Assembly (NCBI RefSeq): GCF_000699445.3
Contig: NC_067200.1
Coordinates: forward strand, 7,252,450-7,316,449
DNA: 64,000 nucleotides
Source of the DNA: Schistosoma haematobium
Taxonomy: Eukaryota > Platyhelminthes > Trematoda > Strigeidida > Schistosomatidae
Direction: 5' to 3'
The notes beneath the pieces were generated by a model. That model saw only the letters and a list, made by a program, of their open reading frames with translations. It was not told the DNA's origin and searched no databases. A program made the translations under genes and the position numbers. Position 1 is the stretch's first letter, and every line of letters starts with the position of its first letter. Of this stretch, positions 30,401 through 39,245 are shown piece by piece.

Positions 30401-31668
30401 TTTTGATTTACAGTTGATGGTTAGGGTTAGGAATTAGATAAACGGTTTTCATCACGATATGTCAAAACGGTATTTAACCAAATGAGTGGACGAATTTCGC
30501 GCCAAAATCCGAGACCTGTTTTCTTATATCTGACTGGTTCGTCCATAAATTATAGTCTCGCCTTTCTGATCATTTGAAATTAAGGTAATTATAATTCTGA
30601 TAAGACGTAAAAATAAGAAGGTATCTAAAGAAGATAAGGTTAATTTGATTTATACTTTGTGGAATACTTTTTTCAACTGTCGGTCGTGGATTTATTGATT
30701 AGATTAATGATATAAATTCAGTAGTTTTTCGTTTCATTTCAGAATTTCATTTGTATTTATATCAAAATGACATTTAGACTCCGTTAGAAAAAATTGGTAT
30801 ATGACCATCCTACTGAGATACTCTGTTCAGCGATAGATAATAAACTAATTACCCTTATTCCTTGGGTTATTAGCTTCTTCTCTTCCGTTTATAAAACCGT
30901 TCCACTGAAATATAAGGGCTGGATCTTGGAATTATTCTCTCGGAAGTTTTTGTTATTATTGATTTTTTTTCTTATTGTACGTGGCTTCTCGGTTTGAAGC
31001 GAATACATCATCATTGAGGTTGTAGAATCAGTGCATATTTAATTACCGTATGATTCTTTTTAATTAATAAATACTTTCTCTGGTGATTATCACATTGCGA
31101 CTATTATTTAGCATGGGATCCTATTCCAATAGCGATGATTAAACAGAGAGGGGAGCGGGCTAATAAGAGTTAATATACTTCCAGTGCTTAAAAGGACAAC
31201 TAAAGAAAACTTTCACACTTGAAAGTGTTATGTGTCCCTGTCTCGACTAGTAAATTATAAGCAGCGTTCACTCGCGAACCTCCATTTAGTAAGATCACTA
31301 GGTTTCGCGGTAAAAGCTTCAAATCTAAGTAATTAAATGGTGATTTATGGTTGCTTCAAGGTTCTATACTAGCCGCTAAACCTGAGTTCAATCCAATATG
31401 ACATTCCGGATAATTTCTTTTCAGAAGTTACAAACTACTTGTGACTCAACTAACGACAAAACAAGTCACTATCAAATTATGCGAAACTTCAAAAAAGCCC
31501 ACTTTAACTTAATTAGTTCTGATTTTATCCTACCATTTATTTTAGAGAGACCGTAATTCAATCGATAAGGAAGAACATGATAAAGTTATGGAGAAACGTC
31601 GTAAGTTATATGAAAAACTAAAGATTGAAGTGATTAACAAAAGTGGTTTTGATCAGACAGAAAAATAA
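21569..31668 (+). CDS. CFAP36: CFAP36 (CCDC104) orthologue, seven coding exons, predicted 338 aa
   Basis: Cilia- and flagella-associated protein 36 carries an N-terminal BART-like domain that binds ARL-family GTPases (ARL3 in mammals) and a charged helical C-terminal part; it acts in cilia. Joining 21569-21653, 21704-21768, 23490-23710, 26700-26820, 27276-27350, 29678-30004 and 31546-31668 gives one continuous frame with matching phases at every junction. The first about 124 residues form the BART-like domain (FSGP..HIESFMDAHCSIF, then KEFSEM, then LALHYIQQKYG-type helix), aligning with the vertebrate order GP..I..F....C.VF and QAIRIIQERNG. Later blocks align too: a KQAFLRKQRDLLIEMRQKKR coiled-coil and the terminal KLYEKLKIEVINK. 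Vertebrate CFAP36 is about 340 aa, so the gene looks complete. Introns hold Penelope, RTE, SINE and MITE insertions. Identification rests on my alignment by eye. Confidence 0.9.
21704..21768 (+). CDS. CFAP36: CFAP36 exon 2
   Basis: Acceptor AACAG before 21704, donor GTAAGT at 21769; starts by completing an Ile codon (A|TA) and ends in phase 0. The 50-base intron before it is very short, as is common for 5' introns in schistosomes. Encodes FTCEKEIHSEHYATHKEFSEM. Confidence 0.85.
21769..23489. other. CFAP36 intron 2
   Basis: Holds a tRNA-like SINE near its 3' end (23290-23450); the rest shows no recognisable repeat or coding sequence. Confidence 0.6.
23290..23450 (-). mobile_element. tRNA-derived SINE, minus strand
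   Basis: On the minus strand it has an A-box-like AACTGGTAGCTTATTTGTT (about 23420-23402) and a B box GGTTCGAATCTC (about 23373-23362). No ribozyme core is present, so it differs from the hammerhead SINE family. Confidence 0.6.
23490..23710 (+). CDS. CFAP36: CFAP36 exon 3
   Basis: Acceptor TTCTTTAG before 23490, phase 0 start. Two donors are possible: GTAATC at 23698 and GTATGT at 23711. Only the second gives the phase needed to enter the long open frame of exon 4, so I chose 23710 as the end. Encodes the rest of the BART-like domain ending in QLEALHYIQQKYG. Confidence 0.85.
23815..24000 (-). repeat. Penelope-like element tail, minus orientation
   Basis: Uninterrupted match to the tail split by SINEs at 4197-4253 and 4782-4925. 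It shows what the empty target site of the SINE pair looks like. Confidence 0.75.
24001..24480 (+). pseudogene. Penelope GIY-YIG endonuclease, two tandem decayed fragments
   Basis: Two consecutive partial copies of the same domain: 24010-24170 (KHLIETGHKVDI..AF) and 24170-24475 (AKHIIETGHKTDI..AF, FIEALTIRKF, LCVQKQFV). Stops and frame shifts in both. Each keeps the ETGHK segment and the end with the EA(L) glutamate region characteristic of this domain in Penelope-like elements. Confidence 0.75.
24565..24605 (-). ncRNA. Hammerhead-like fold in the left Penelope repeat
   Basis: Exact reverse complement of the candidate at 25624-25662; same core, stem I and stem III (see there). Confidence 0.45.
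24824..25216 (+). pseudogene. Penelope-like GIY-YIG endonuclease domain (130 codons)
   Basis: The best preserved GIY-YIG domain of the window: CTYKFSCSCGDSYIGRTTR with the S/DSYIGRT core (about 24860-24925), RQLNQRMSEHLP containing the catalytic-type Arg and His, ILAHLIDSGHAVD, and LHIAEAIGIRTYNPNLC with the EAI glutamate (25122-25130). In Penelope-like elements this domain follows the RT and nicks target DNA for priming. The frame ends at TAA 25214-25216. The RT part is absent, so it is not an active element. Confidence 0.85.
25624..25662 (+). ncRNA. Candidate hammerhead ribozyme in the right Penelope repeat
   Basis: CTGATGA core at 25628-25634, GAA at 25645-25647, then self-complementary AACAATTGTT (25648-25657) as a minimal stem III and C25658 as cleavage base. 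Stem I: AAGC (25624-25627) with GCTT (25659-25662). Stem II (25635-25644) is poorly paired, so activity is doubtful. Penelope-like elements are known to carry such ribozymes in their long repeats. Confidence 0.5.
25970..26220 (+). mobile_element. Hammerhead SINE in CFAP36 intron 3
   Basis: A-box-like CAGTGGTCTAGTGG near 26036-26049, B box GGTTCGAATCTC near 26084-26095, intact ribozyme at 26110-26155, and tail TGGTGGTCTAGC..TGACTCATGATC. The upstream 65 bases (from AGACAATGG) resemble the leader of the copy at 59730. Confidence 0.85.
26110..26155 (+). ncRNA. Hammerhead ribozyme, intact
   Basis: Stem I GCACTG/CAGTGC perfect, core CTGAGGA at 26116-26122, stem II GTCCC/GGAC, GAAA, stem III ACGG/CCGT; cleavage predicted after C26149. 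Same fold as at 4645. Confidence 0.9.
26700..26820 (+). CDS. CFAP36: CFAP36 exon 4
   Basis: Acceptor TTTATAG before 26700, donor GTAATT at 26821. Its first base completes an Ile codon with exon 3 and it ends in phase 0. Encodes an Asn-rich linker then ELTDMLLEKSQQKNGMMK, matching the vertebrate LREVLRKSKEE helix by position. Confidence 0.8.
26838..26866. repeat. (TG)n microsatellite
   Basis: GT dinucleotide run just inside intron 4. Confidence 0.9.
27276..27350 (+). CDS. CFAP36: CFAP36 exon 5 (probable GC donor)
   Basis: Acceptor AACTTTCTAG before 27276; phase 0 at both ends. Encodes TIKETIQSELCKNQHNQNDG..LIE (25 residues). The frame would stop 12 bases later (TTTTAA), and no GT donor fits, but ATAGAG|GCAAGC resembles a GC-AG donor and restores phase 0 into exon 6. 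If this exon is skipped, exon 4 also joins exon 6 in frame, so it may be optional. Confidence 0.65.
27389..27453. repeat. (AT)n microsatellite
   Basis: Pure AT run; the Ile/Tyr frames over it are artefacts. Confidence 0.95.
27730..27900 (+). mobile_element. 5'-truncated hammerhead SINE
   Basis: Keeps the ribozyme (27765-27810) and the tail TGGTGGTCTAG..GACTCATGATTTCAA plus CTCCACAAAACCC, but no tRNA-like boxes. Core CTGAGGA and GAAA are intact; stem I has one changed base (CATTGC for CAGTGC). Confidence 0.85.
27765..27810 (+). ncRNA. Hammerhead ribozyme, one stem I mismatch
   Basis: Stem I GCACTG/CATTGC, core CTGAGGA, stem II GTCCC(ATACTA)GGAC, GAAA, stem III ACGG/CCGT, cleavage base C27804. 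Confidence 0.8.
28160..28625 (+). mobile_element. RTE-like non-LTR element, endonuclease domain fragment
   Basis: Apurinic endonuclease-like segment in shifting frames: TQGVALVLSKVARNALVGWE (28189-28248), SRIIKVLFKTKKGG, MGDLNAKVGIDNTGYEDIMG (about 28414-28473) and NENGERFANLCAFNKF. The GDLNAK motif is the conserved Asp/Asn of this nuclease fold. It is cut off after NKF. Same family as the RTs at 7780-8670 and 12087-13010. Confidence 0.8.
28725..29450 (-). mobile_element. RTE-like non-LTR element, RT and C-terminal fragments, minus strand
   Basis: Minus-strand remnants of the same family: VKTGMRQGCLLS in the RT palm (about 29330-29290), a decayed DDLALL region near 29160, and VLLYGVKMWR..NNLLWQRTNQQ (about 28955-28810). 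Lies head to head against the endonuclease fragment, so these are pieces of two insertions or an inversion. Confidence 0.8.
29678..30004 (+). CDS. CFAP36: CFAP36 exon 6
   Basis: Acceptor ATTTCAG, donor GTAAGT at 30005, phase 0 to 0; 109 codons. Ser/Thr-rich linker, then KDELVEKQAFLRKQRDLLIE and MRQKKREKL, a strongly helical region matching the conserved coiled-coil of CFAP36. Confidence 0.9.
30005..31545. other. CFAP36 intron 6
   Basis: Holds the MITE-like element at 30293-30558; the rest shows nothing recognisable. Acceptor CATTTATTTTAG at 31534-31545. Confidence 0.6.
30293..30558. mobile_element. MITE-like element, copy 1, with 20-bp terminal inverted repeats
   Basis: The left end AGACTATAATTTATGGACGA is the exact reverse complement of the right end TCGTCCATAAATTATAGTCT. 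266 bp, no coding capacity; similar throughout to 49640-49920 (for example GATGGTTAGGGTTAGGAATTA versus its counterpart, and AATTTCGCGCCAAAA). A DNA transposon derivative, superfamily unknown; no clear target-site duplication. Confidence 0.8.
31546..31668 (+). CDS. CFAP36: CFAP36 exon 7 (terminal)
   Basis: Acceptor TATTTTAG before 31546; 40 codons and TAA at 31666-31668. Encodes RDRNSIDKEEHDKVMEKRRK and LYEKLKIEVINKSGFDQTEK, matching the conserved end of CFAP36 (LLKRRLLAEKLKEEVINK in vertebrates). Confidence 0.92.
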   Translation, partial: RDRNSIDKEEHDKVMEKRRKLYEKLKIEVINKSGFDQTEK

Positions 31669-31745
31669 ATTGGTCTAATTTCCTTGATTTTATGATAATC
31701 GATCGAATATTGGATGGATGTACATATACATTTTTGAACAATAAA
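31664..31745 (+). terminator. CFAP36 poly(A) signal candidates
   Basis: AATAAA overlaps the stop (31664-31669) and another AATAAA is at 31740-31745; the second is the better placed signal. Confidence 0.5.
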
Positions 31746-34700
31746 TGTATAGCTATAAAACAGTGAATGTGAATATCAGAAGTTTCATTTGGATCTTGAC
31801 ATCGATTCATGGGAAGGAATCTAGATTGTGAGGAAATTTCCACCGAAGAAGATTGAAATGGTTTATGTGGATCCCAGTTTGTTTGCATTTTCACGCACCA
31901 TTCTCTTATAAATGCACGATATGTAGAAACACTGATTCCTATCATTTCAGTTGCATCGTTGTTGTTTGAAATCCTAATGTAATGTTTACATATGACACCT
32001 CACTTTGTATAATTTTACCAAAACTAAAATATTTGATTATTCTCTAAGAAATGTATGTAACATCAAAATAATAAGTCAAGGAGTTTACAATAATAAATAT
32101 CGTTGTTACAGCAATAGAACTATTGGTATTTATTTTTAAAGACAAAAACCATTGCATCAAATCAGAAATTGCAAACTCTTGGATGGTTGGAAAAGAAATA
32201 TTTGGCTGATTTACCATGTAGAGTCCAGGTCGATTGAATAACTAAATAAGGATTTATTGATAGTAATTGTAACTATCGGAATGAAACCAGTGTCGAACCC
32301 AGAAATATAAACAACCCGGACTCAGACATGGGTAAGTGGAATATGCCGGAAATCAGTTACAGTAATATTCACAACAACAGTTTACGGTAAACTAAATACT
32401 TTAAGGTTCTCCAGCAACACTTACTGAAATCTTGGCTGTGTCGTTCTGGGTACCAAACTAGTATTATTTGCGAGCGAGAGCCGTGTAATCCCCAGTTATC
32501 TTCACTTACATTTGGGACCACGTAGTGCAGTGAGCCTTATTCGTCCTCGGGAATGGGGGTATTGGCAGCTTTCGTATGTAGTGGGAGCAAATGTTGGTCA
32601 TTTTGATTTTGTTACGAGCTTGTCTCATGGGTCTTGAAAAATCAGATAAGACTTCAGTTTCATTTGTTGGGGATTTAATTTGATCGAGTCCAGAAATTCG
32701 ACTGGTATGCCTGTACATTTTACAATTACAGACATGGTTCATAACGAATTTAACAGCTTGGAATATGACTTGTGAAATCTGTCGTAGCAGTTTGGTTGAT
32801 GGTCAAACCGGCTACGAAGTAGTTCTGGGGATCGCGCTATTTTGCTCAGCTCTTTTCAGTAGATTAATTGGTAAAGCTACAATAACCAAAATTAGTACGT
32901 CGAACTGAACTTTGGGAATTGGCTAGTCTTCCGGAAGTATCTGACCCTAAAAGGCTGATGAAATGTGAAAATAAACTGAATGTTATGCACGGTCGGTTTT
33001 CAAGTCTGATATAACCACTCTGATATCTCACCAGATTGAAAATTTAGCCGCTTGAAGTGGAGCAAACTGCATCTTTCCACGCTGGCAAACAACAATAATG
33101 ACGACTCTGACAACCCTAATCATATCAAGGTTGAACTACTGTGTGGTAGATCTAGCTGTCTCGATAAAATACCCTTTCATAGTTGCTTCAAATGCAACAC
33201 GTACATATTTATTCACTTATAAATACAGGGCGTGCTGATATGCTACTGGAACCACGAGAAGTTGCTAGGACAGTAAAAGGTGATGTTGGAATTTCTGTCT
33301 TTCGTGTTTGTTTTGTTGTCGCCGCTTATTCCTCACACTTGAAAAACGAGGAACAACAGTGTATCCCACGTCATGAAGTAAAGACACCAAGAATAGCACC
33401 AAACGATTTAAGTCGAAAGTACACTCAGTATATGTTGATTTTACACTCATTTTCGCTAGTAATTAGAATATATCACACTGGAAAACAAAAACTAATACTA
33501 CTCTGAATAATCATCGTACTAATTTAAAAGCGTAAGCAATGTAGATCGTTATTCATAATAAGTAAAATAAAGTAATTTAGGGGTTAACAATAAGTTTAAA
33601 ATCCTTGCTTCTAGCCACAAGGTCGTAAGCAAGTGCAAGACGACGGATCACTCGACTGAAATACTTAAATTGAGTTCTCGATATTATTCAGGATCACACT
33701 CCTACCCAGGTTCCTACTCCAAGAAGGACTAGTAAACAAAAACGAATTAAGAGAATAGGCTGTCCTAAACTTCCGTTAACTCAGCCAACAGAAGAAAAAT
33801 AACAAAGCAATAATAATTGTATCGCGTGCTTGTCGCTCGGTAAGATCAGGGGATTGGCATTTTAGTGTGTTTTCTGTAGTAGTTGAGTTTGTAGAATTAT
33901 GATGTACTATGATATTAGTACTGCTCTAACTATAGACCTAATCCTAAAATTGTAGACTTGTCATGATATAACTGCCTAATCTATAAGATCTTATGTGGAA
34001 GTCACATCATCATCTACACCAACTCATTGTATCGTAACATTTACCGATACATGCTGGAGAACAAGCTTAGGCTAGAGAAAGAACAATATATTTAATATGA
34101 ATAAAAAATATGAGGCAACATTCCGCAGGGACCACGCCTGCATGGCCGAGTCATGCCATCCGATCAACTCCAATCCATTCAACCCCTTGTTCCCGCCTTC
34201 TTCATCGTTAGGTATTTCTCCGCGTTAAATTTTGAATATCTATTTTCTGAGTAGCCTCGTGTTCAGCTTTGAGGATTGTGTGATTATGGTCCAACGCCAC
34301 TACAAGTTCACTGCTACTATGATAATTCAGTACCCAAGTAGTACTACGGGTTTACGTTAAGTTACACCTGTCCATGGTTCTTGTATATTTTCCCACAGTT
34401 TCAAAGAAATGCATCTACTGAACTAACAAAAAAATAGAGCTTAATTGAAAATGACCGTATCAATCCCCAACACTGTGCACAATCCATCCAACGCAGACAT
34501 AATCAAACATGCAACTATGGGAAGAACAATCTGAACTCGTGGACTAATAGTTACTGACTTTTGCTAATATCTCAGTATCCGTTAACAGTAAGAAGCAGCG
34601 GTGTGCGTTGGGAAAAGAAATGTCCGAAGCCCAGCTCCAAAAACGTTTAACGTCGAGGGCAATGTTTGGAAAAGTTTGGAGTGCAGCTAATTGGAAGGTT

Positions 34701-35541
34701 AGGCAGCGTTTGGCAAAGAACATTGGGACAGATACTGTACAATACTGGGAAGATATCAGTCTAGTGAAGCTACATCACCTTTACAACAGCGTAAATGCTC
34801 CAAAAGGCAAACTTTTCATACTGGGAGTAACTTAGGACACAACATACCCGATGAAGGAGATTTTAATGACATACCGGTGACCATCATTTAAGTGATCCTT
34901 TCGAATTTGAGTCAGAGATGAAGAACATTGGGCGGTGAGAAATGTCGCTAGATCAGCGGACACCCAAGAACCAACCAGCATGATGGTTCATGGAGTGTCT
35001 AGGCTAGTTGTTGATAGTCAGGATGAAGCTCACAAACACGATAAGCAACAGTGGCTTTGGCTATCGCGTATCATAGGCCTTCACACCAGGATACCTCGTC
35101 CGTCAAACTTCACGAGCATTAAGTCTCCACTTCTGATTTCTGTGAACTTCAGAAATCGAGATGAATTAACTGAAGTCCATCAGGCTTGGTACGGTTAAAG
35201 CAACGACATCCTCGGTCACATTATGTGTTGTAAACGTTGACCTTGATCGGTAGCGTAACTGTAGAAAAGCCTAATTAGTTATTACTTGGTGCCGTGTAAC
35301 TTCGGTCAACAACCGGCGAATTAGAACACGGGGACCACGACCCCGTAAGCAAACCACGCTACATAGGCAAAAAATTCCAGCACCCACTACACAAGGATTT
35401 GGTTAACACACTTTAGACAACAATCCGCTTAAAACCCAGAAGACAGGCACTGCTGTGAATGGATACCTCGTGACGAGACAAACCATTAAGTGCTTCAGTA
35501 GCGACGTAGGAGTTAAACTAGAAGAAACCAAAATAATGTGA
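31746..35541. other. Intergenic stretch, no confident feature
   Basis: Some patches are more GC-rich (about 32500-32720, 34115-34200, 35260-35420) and may be old retroelement pieces, but I could not assign them. Frames at 33183-33506, 34608-34835 and 34935-35198 lack known motifs, have ordinary intergenic codon use and I do not call them genes. Confidence 0.4.
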
Positions 35542-36006
35542 TGATTAGAAGTGTTTGAACTATAGTATTGAAGATGGTACAGGTATTCAGTGTTTGACAA
35601 CGCTTTTACCAGTAACACCCACCAAGTGAAATCAAAAGACAGAATCGAGGAGATCAGAAGTTGTATTTGACGATCGCCAATATGTCGGAATTGTCTGATC
35701 TAGTCTGGCTAGCGATTGCAGTAGATGTTGAGCACGGCGTTCCCACACGTGATCTGCTGTGGATGCATGACCGAGCTCCTTCAGCCAGGTGAGTCCACTA
35801 AAACTAATCTGGTCAGCATCCAATGTCAAAAACTTACAGGGCTATTTATTTTGAGGATTTATTTACCGCTACAGTATGAAAAAAGAATCCCAGAAATAAC
35901 GTAATCGGATCAAGAAGTGACAGGTAACCACAAACCAATGTATTATATTCAGAATTCGAAATCAAGTATTCAACAAGTACAATGGCATCATTAGTTCATT
36001 CAAACA
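35542..36006 (-). repeat. 3' LTR of copy B, interrupted
   Basis: LTR of about 160 bp without the nested insert; upstream end TGTTTGAATG at 36006, downstream end near 35542. Confidence 0.7.
35569..35873 (-). mobile_element. Solo Gypsy LTR nested in the 3' LTR of copy B
   Basis: 305-bp LTR, minus strand, beginning TGTAGCGG and ending CATCTTCA, flanked by the 4-bp duplication GTAT (35565-35568 and 35874-35877). Removing it restores the LTR of copy B (GATTCTTTTTTC followed by ATACTATAGTTC). It is a diverged relative of the LTR at 15305. Confidence 0.85.
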
Positions 36007-36252
36007 CCACATCCGCCACAGCTTAAATTGGTGTCTAGATGTCTGTTATTGATTGTACATCTTCTCAAGTTCATCCTGTGTCTGTCCGACATTGTATTGG
36101 ATAAAATCTCTGTAGTATCTAGAATGTGCTCATTAGTATTGGAATTAACAAACGAAATCCGAACAGACTCACTCAGAATTGTATACAATCAGCATGTCGG
36201 TTTTGTACTGAAATCAATAATATCTACAATTTGAACTATAGACTTTTCAACA

Positions 36253-37412
36253 CTATCCTCCCCCACGAAATAATGTTGTATCTTTATATCCCCAGTTTCT
36301 GAATGATGTGGCTCCATTTAAAACACATTTCTCAGATTGACTAGAGTAAACATTAGAAGTGTTTTTGTGATAAGGATAAACAGCATTTGATATGAAATCA
36401 TCCAAGTTGTAATCAAAATCGAGTTCATGTAGTAATTGTGCTTCGGATTGAACAAGTTTCCTACCAGAAACGAATGCATTTTGAGGACAAATAATATTTG
36501 ATAGAACAACAGGATTTAATTCTTCTGAAATATTTTCATGAAATTTATCAAGAATGTCATTGCAGAGTAAAGGATCATTAGAAAAATTAGCATCTATCAA
36601 AACTACATCAGGTTTTCGATCATAATTAGGTTCATTCAACATATTTCCTCCAGATATGTAAGAAATTTCGTCAGAAATAAGTGAATCATTGGGAAAAACC
36701 ATATCTGGTACAATAACCTGAGAAATCTGATAAGTTGGTTGATTAGAAACTGTTGTCTCGCAAAGATTCTGAGTTTCACTTAACTCTGAACTGCTATATG
36801 AATCTACACTGTCTTTTAAAATCATTGGTAGGGATAAATGATCATTAGGAACACTGGACTTAATAGAATCAGAATTACAACAGTTAAAATTCGTCGCAGC
36901 AAGATGAACAGTGGAATTACAATCAGATTGAATATGTCCAATATAACCACATTTAAAGCACTTAGAATTACGAAATTTACATGAATTAAAAGAGTGGAAC
37001 CTGCCACAGGACAAACATTAGCCAAACTTGTGCCCGTCTTCGTGAACTGCATCGCAACTCCCCAATGGATCATCTGCATAACCTTCAGTATGCGCTGGGC
37101 TGGGTTGACGTAATGCAGTGGAATATTTTATATCCTCATGAATCATTTTACGAAACCTTCTTCCTTTACCGCATTAGAAATTCGTATACTTAACATAGTC
37201 TAGCAGTAGATCCTGAAGAATTGTATAAGAAAGCGAAATGGGCCTTTTAATGAGCTATATGCTTCTTTTCCGATAAATGTGAGGAAATGTGCCACAATAT
37301 TAACATCCTCATCATCTTCCTTGGTCATAGCTCAGATTTCGAATCTTTCCAAGTAATCCTCAACAGCATCAAGATATGAATTTAGATCCAACAATTCCAT
37401 CACAGGCTCCAT
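36253..37412 (-). pseudogene. gag-like polyprotein of copy B with zinc knuckle
   Basis: ATG at 37412 (MEPVMELLDLNSYLDAVEDY), then LERFEI and a stop; decayed middle; then a long open frame 37014-36253 (253 codons) starting just before CGRFHSFNSCKFRNSKCFKC and the C-x2-C-x4-H-x4-C knuckle (CFKCGYIGHIQSDC). The rest is acidic, Ser/Asp/Asn-rich and ends in a frame that reads into the short 3' internal region. Homologous to 8849-9823 plus 10185-10440. Confidence 0.75.
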
Positions 37413-37430
37413 CGCGACGCCAATATGATA

Positions 37431-37584
37431 AATAGAAGTATTTGAGTTATATTATGAACAAAGAATCCCAAAAATTACGTAATCGGATCAAGAAGTACTT
37501 GATAACCACAAACGAATGTACTATATTTAGAATTCGAAATCAAGTTTTCAACAAGTACAATGGCATCATTAGTTCATTTAAACA
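37431..37584 (-). repeat. 5' LTR of copy B
   Basis: Starts TGTTTAAATG (37584) and ends near TTTATCA (37431), followed on the minus strand by TATTGGCGTCGCGATG, a primer-binding site candidate plus gag start. Confidence 0.75.
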
Positions 37585-38315
37585 CCACAAATAACTACAC
37601 CAAAAAGTGAACAACTAGGTTCGTCCGCACTTTGTCTCCTTAAGAGTTGTTCGTGTTTACAATGCGCTTTCTGTCGAAGTGACAATAAGCACCTCAGTAA
37701 GCAGCTTCAAGAGGAGACTTGACAAGCACGTACTCACTCATGTGTCGCCATCACCTTTTAATTCCTTCTGCATCTGATGAATGTTTCATAAACTACCACG
37801 GATATCATTTCTACATAACCGGTCAGTCGAGCTTACTGTCAAGCTTCCTAAACATTAACAATCAATTAACTTATTTGTTGTTCTTGAAACAGTAGTCCCC
37901 TATTAGCAGTCAGGTTTTTCTTTCACTCCTCCTCACATAACAATCAAACCTGCCTAGTAATAAGATAGCTGCTGGCATCCAGAAACCCTACTGCCCTAAG
38001 AAATACGTACTCATCCAAATTACATAATATCCAGATCCATAAATAACTGCGAAACTGACTACAAGTAGTGCAGTCGACTGGCTAAGAGTTCATGAAACAG
38101 TAGCATTTAGAGCAGGTAGAACCAGATGAACACAGTGAACGTATTATACTTAGAAATCGTAATCAGCGCTCAATGAAGTACGAAAGAATTATCATTTAGT
38201 ACAAATACCACATATTATCAAATATCTGAAACTGTACCGAATTGATGATAATCGAGCGTGGAGGAACCGACAGTTTAACACAAGCTCGTAAGAAACATAT
38301 TTTAAGTAAATTGCA
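37585..38315 (+). other. Degraded CR1-like pieces and unassigned sequence
   Basis: Near 37640-37770 a + frame reads LRVVRVYNALSVEV..SSFKRRLDKH, matching the C-terminal end of CR1-like ORF2 seen at 39000-39100 with strong divergence. The rest is unassigned. Confidence 0.45.
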
Positions 38316-39245
38316 TTGAGGAACCAAACACTACGCAACCAAGACGATATACAGGCACTTCAGGAGGATCTGACTCGACTTCAAAATTGGGCAGACGATA
38401 ACGGACTTACCTTTAACACTTCAAAGTGTAAGGTAGTCCATCTGCGACATGTCGCAGACTACAGTTATAATTTAGGAAACTCCTCTCTAGTAGTATCTCA
38501 AGTCGAAAAAGATTTAGGAGTCCTGGTGCCCTACGATTTAAAGTCTTATGCTAACTGTGACAAAAATGGCTTCCGAGCAAACCTTGCACTGGTGAAATTG
38601 AAGCGCATTTTTGGCCATTTTGACGGAAGAACTTTCCACACAATCTTCAATAGTTTTATCTGTCCCCATTTAGAGTACGGAAACATAGTATTTCCTCCCT
38701 CACTCCAAAAGGATAAGGACACCCTGGAGCGTATCCAACGGCGAGCCACGAAATCAGTTCGAGGACTCAAATTTAAACCTTACGAAGAACGCCTCCATTC
38801 ACTTCACCTTTACTCATTAGAGTATAGACGTCTTAGAGGTGACCTTCTGATGACTTACAGTATTCTTAACACTTCTGGACATCTCAAACACCTACTTAAG
38901 CTTAGTTCCAATACTAATCTAAGGGGTAACACCCAAAAAACTGGAGACACAACATAGCAGAACTGACTGCAGACACAACTTCTACTCCTTAAGAGTTGTC
39001 AAATGCTGGAATTCGCTGCCGGCCGAGTTAGACCAAGCGACTTCTCAGGAGTCCTTTAAGAGGCAACTTGATCTATTCTTAAGGACTAAAGATAGTACCA
39101 CACTATGATTTACTAATTTCTTTTATTCTTTAATTGTTAACATACCTAGGTTCCTGCCTGGAGGATTTGGTGATCCCCTGCTACTAGATACGGAAGCCTG
39201 TTAAGCGAAAGCTTCTTCTATTCCGTCCACAACCATTTGAACCAT
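38316..39245 (+). mobile_element. CR1-like non-LTR retrotransposon 3' end (copy 2)
   Basis: Frame of 213 codons at 38316-38957, open through LQEDLTRLQNWADDNGLTFN, TSKCKVVHLRH, VEKDLGVLVPYDLKS, FHTIFNSFICPHLEYGNIVF and RIQRRATKSVRGL, the post-palm region of a non-LTR RT. A frame shift near 38938 leads to the terminal CWNSLPAELDQ..SFKRQLDLFL end in another frame, a stop, then the 3' untranslated words shared with 13780-13862. 5'-truncated. Confidence 0.85.

Larger units (their letters stand above)
35542..37584 (-). mobile_element. Gag-only LTR retrotransposon (copy B)
   Basis: Minus-strand copy of the element at 8671-12086. The 5' LTR is at 37431-37584, then gag remnants, no pol, a short 3' internal region, and a 3' LTR at 35542-36006 that is itself split by a solo LTR of another family. 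It lacks the 1.2-kb AT-rich region of copy A and the 360-bp insert, so its internal part is simpler. Confidence 0.78.

Noticed and set aside
30419..30432. Telomere-like GGTTAGGGTTAGG word
   Set aside because: Only about two units, and it lies inside the MITE-like element (also changed in the second copy), so it is not a telomeric array.
33183..33506. 107-codon open frame
   Set aside because: No recognisable domain, no repeat partner in the window and no flanking splice pattern linking it to a gene; could be chance.
34608..34835. 75-codon frame rich in Lys and Leu
   Set aside because: No domain recognised and no conserved copy; insufficient to call a gene.
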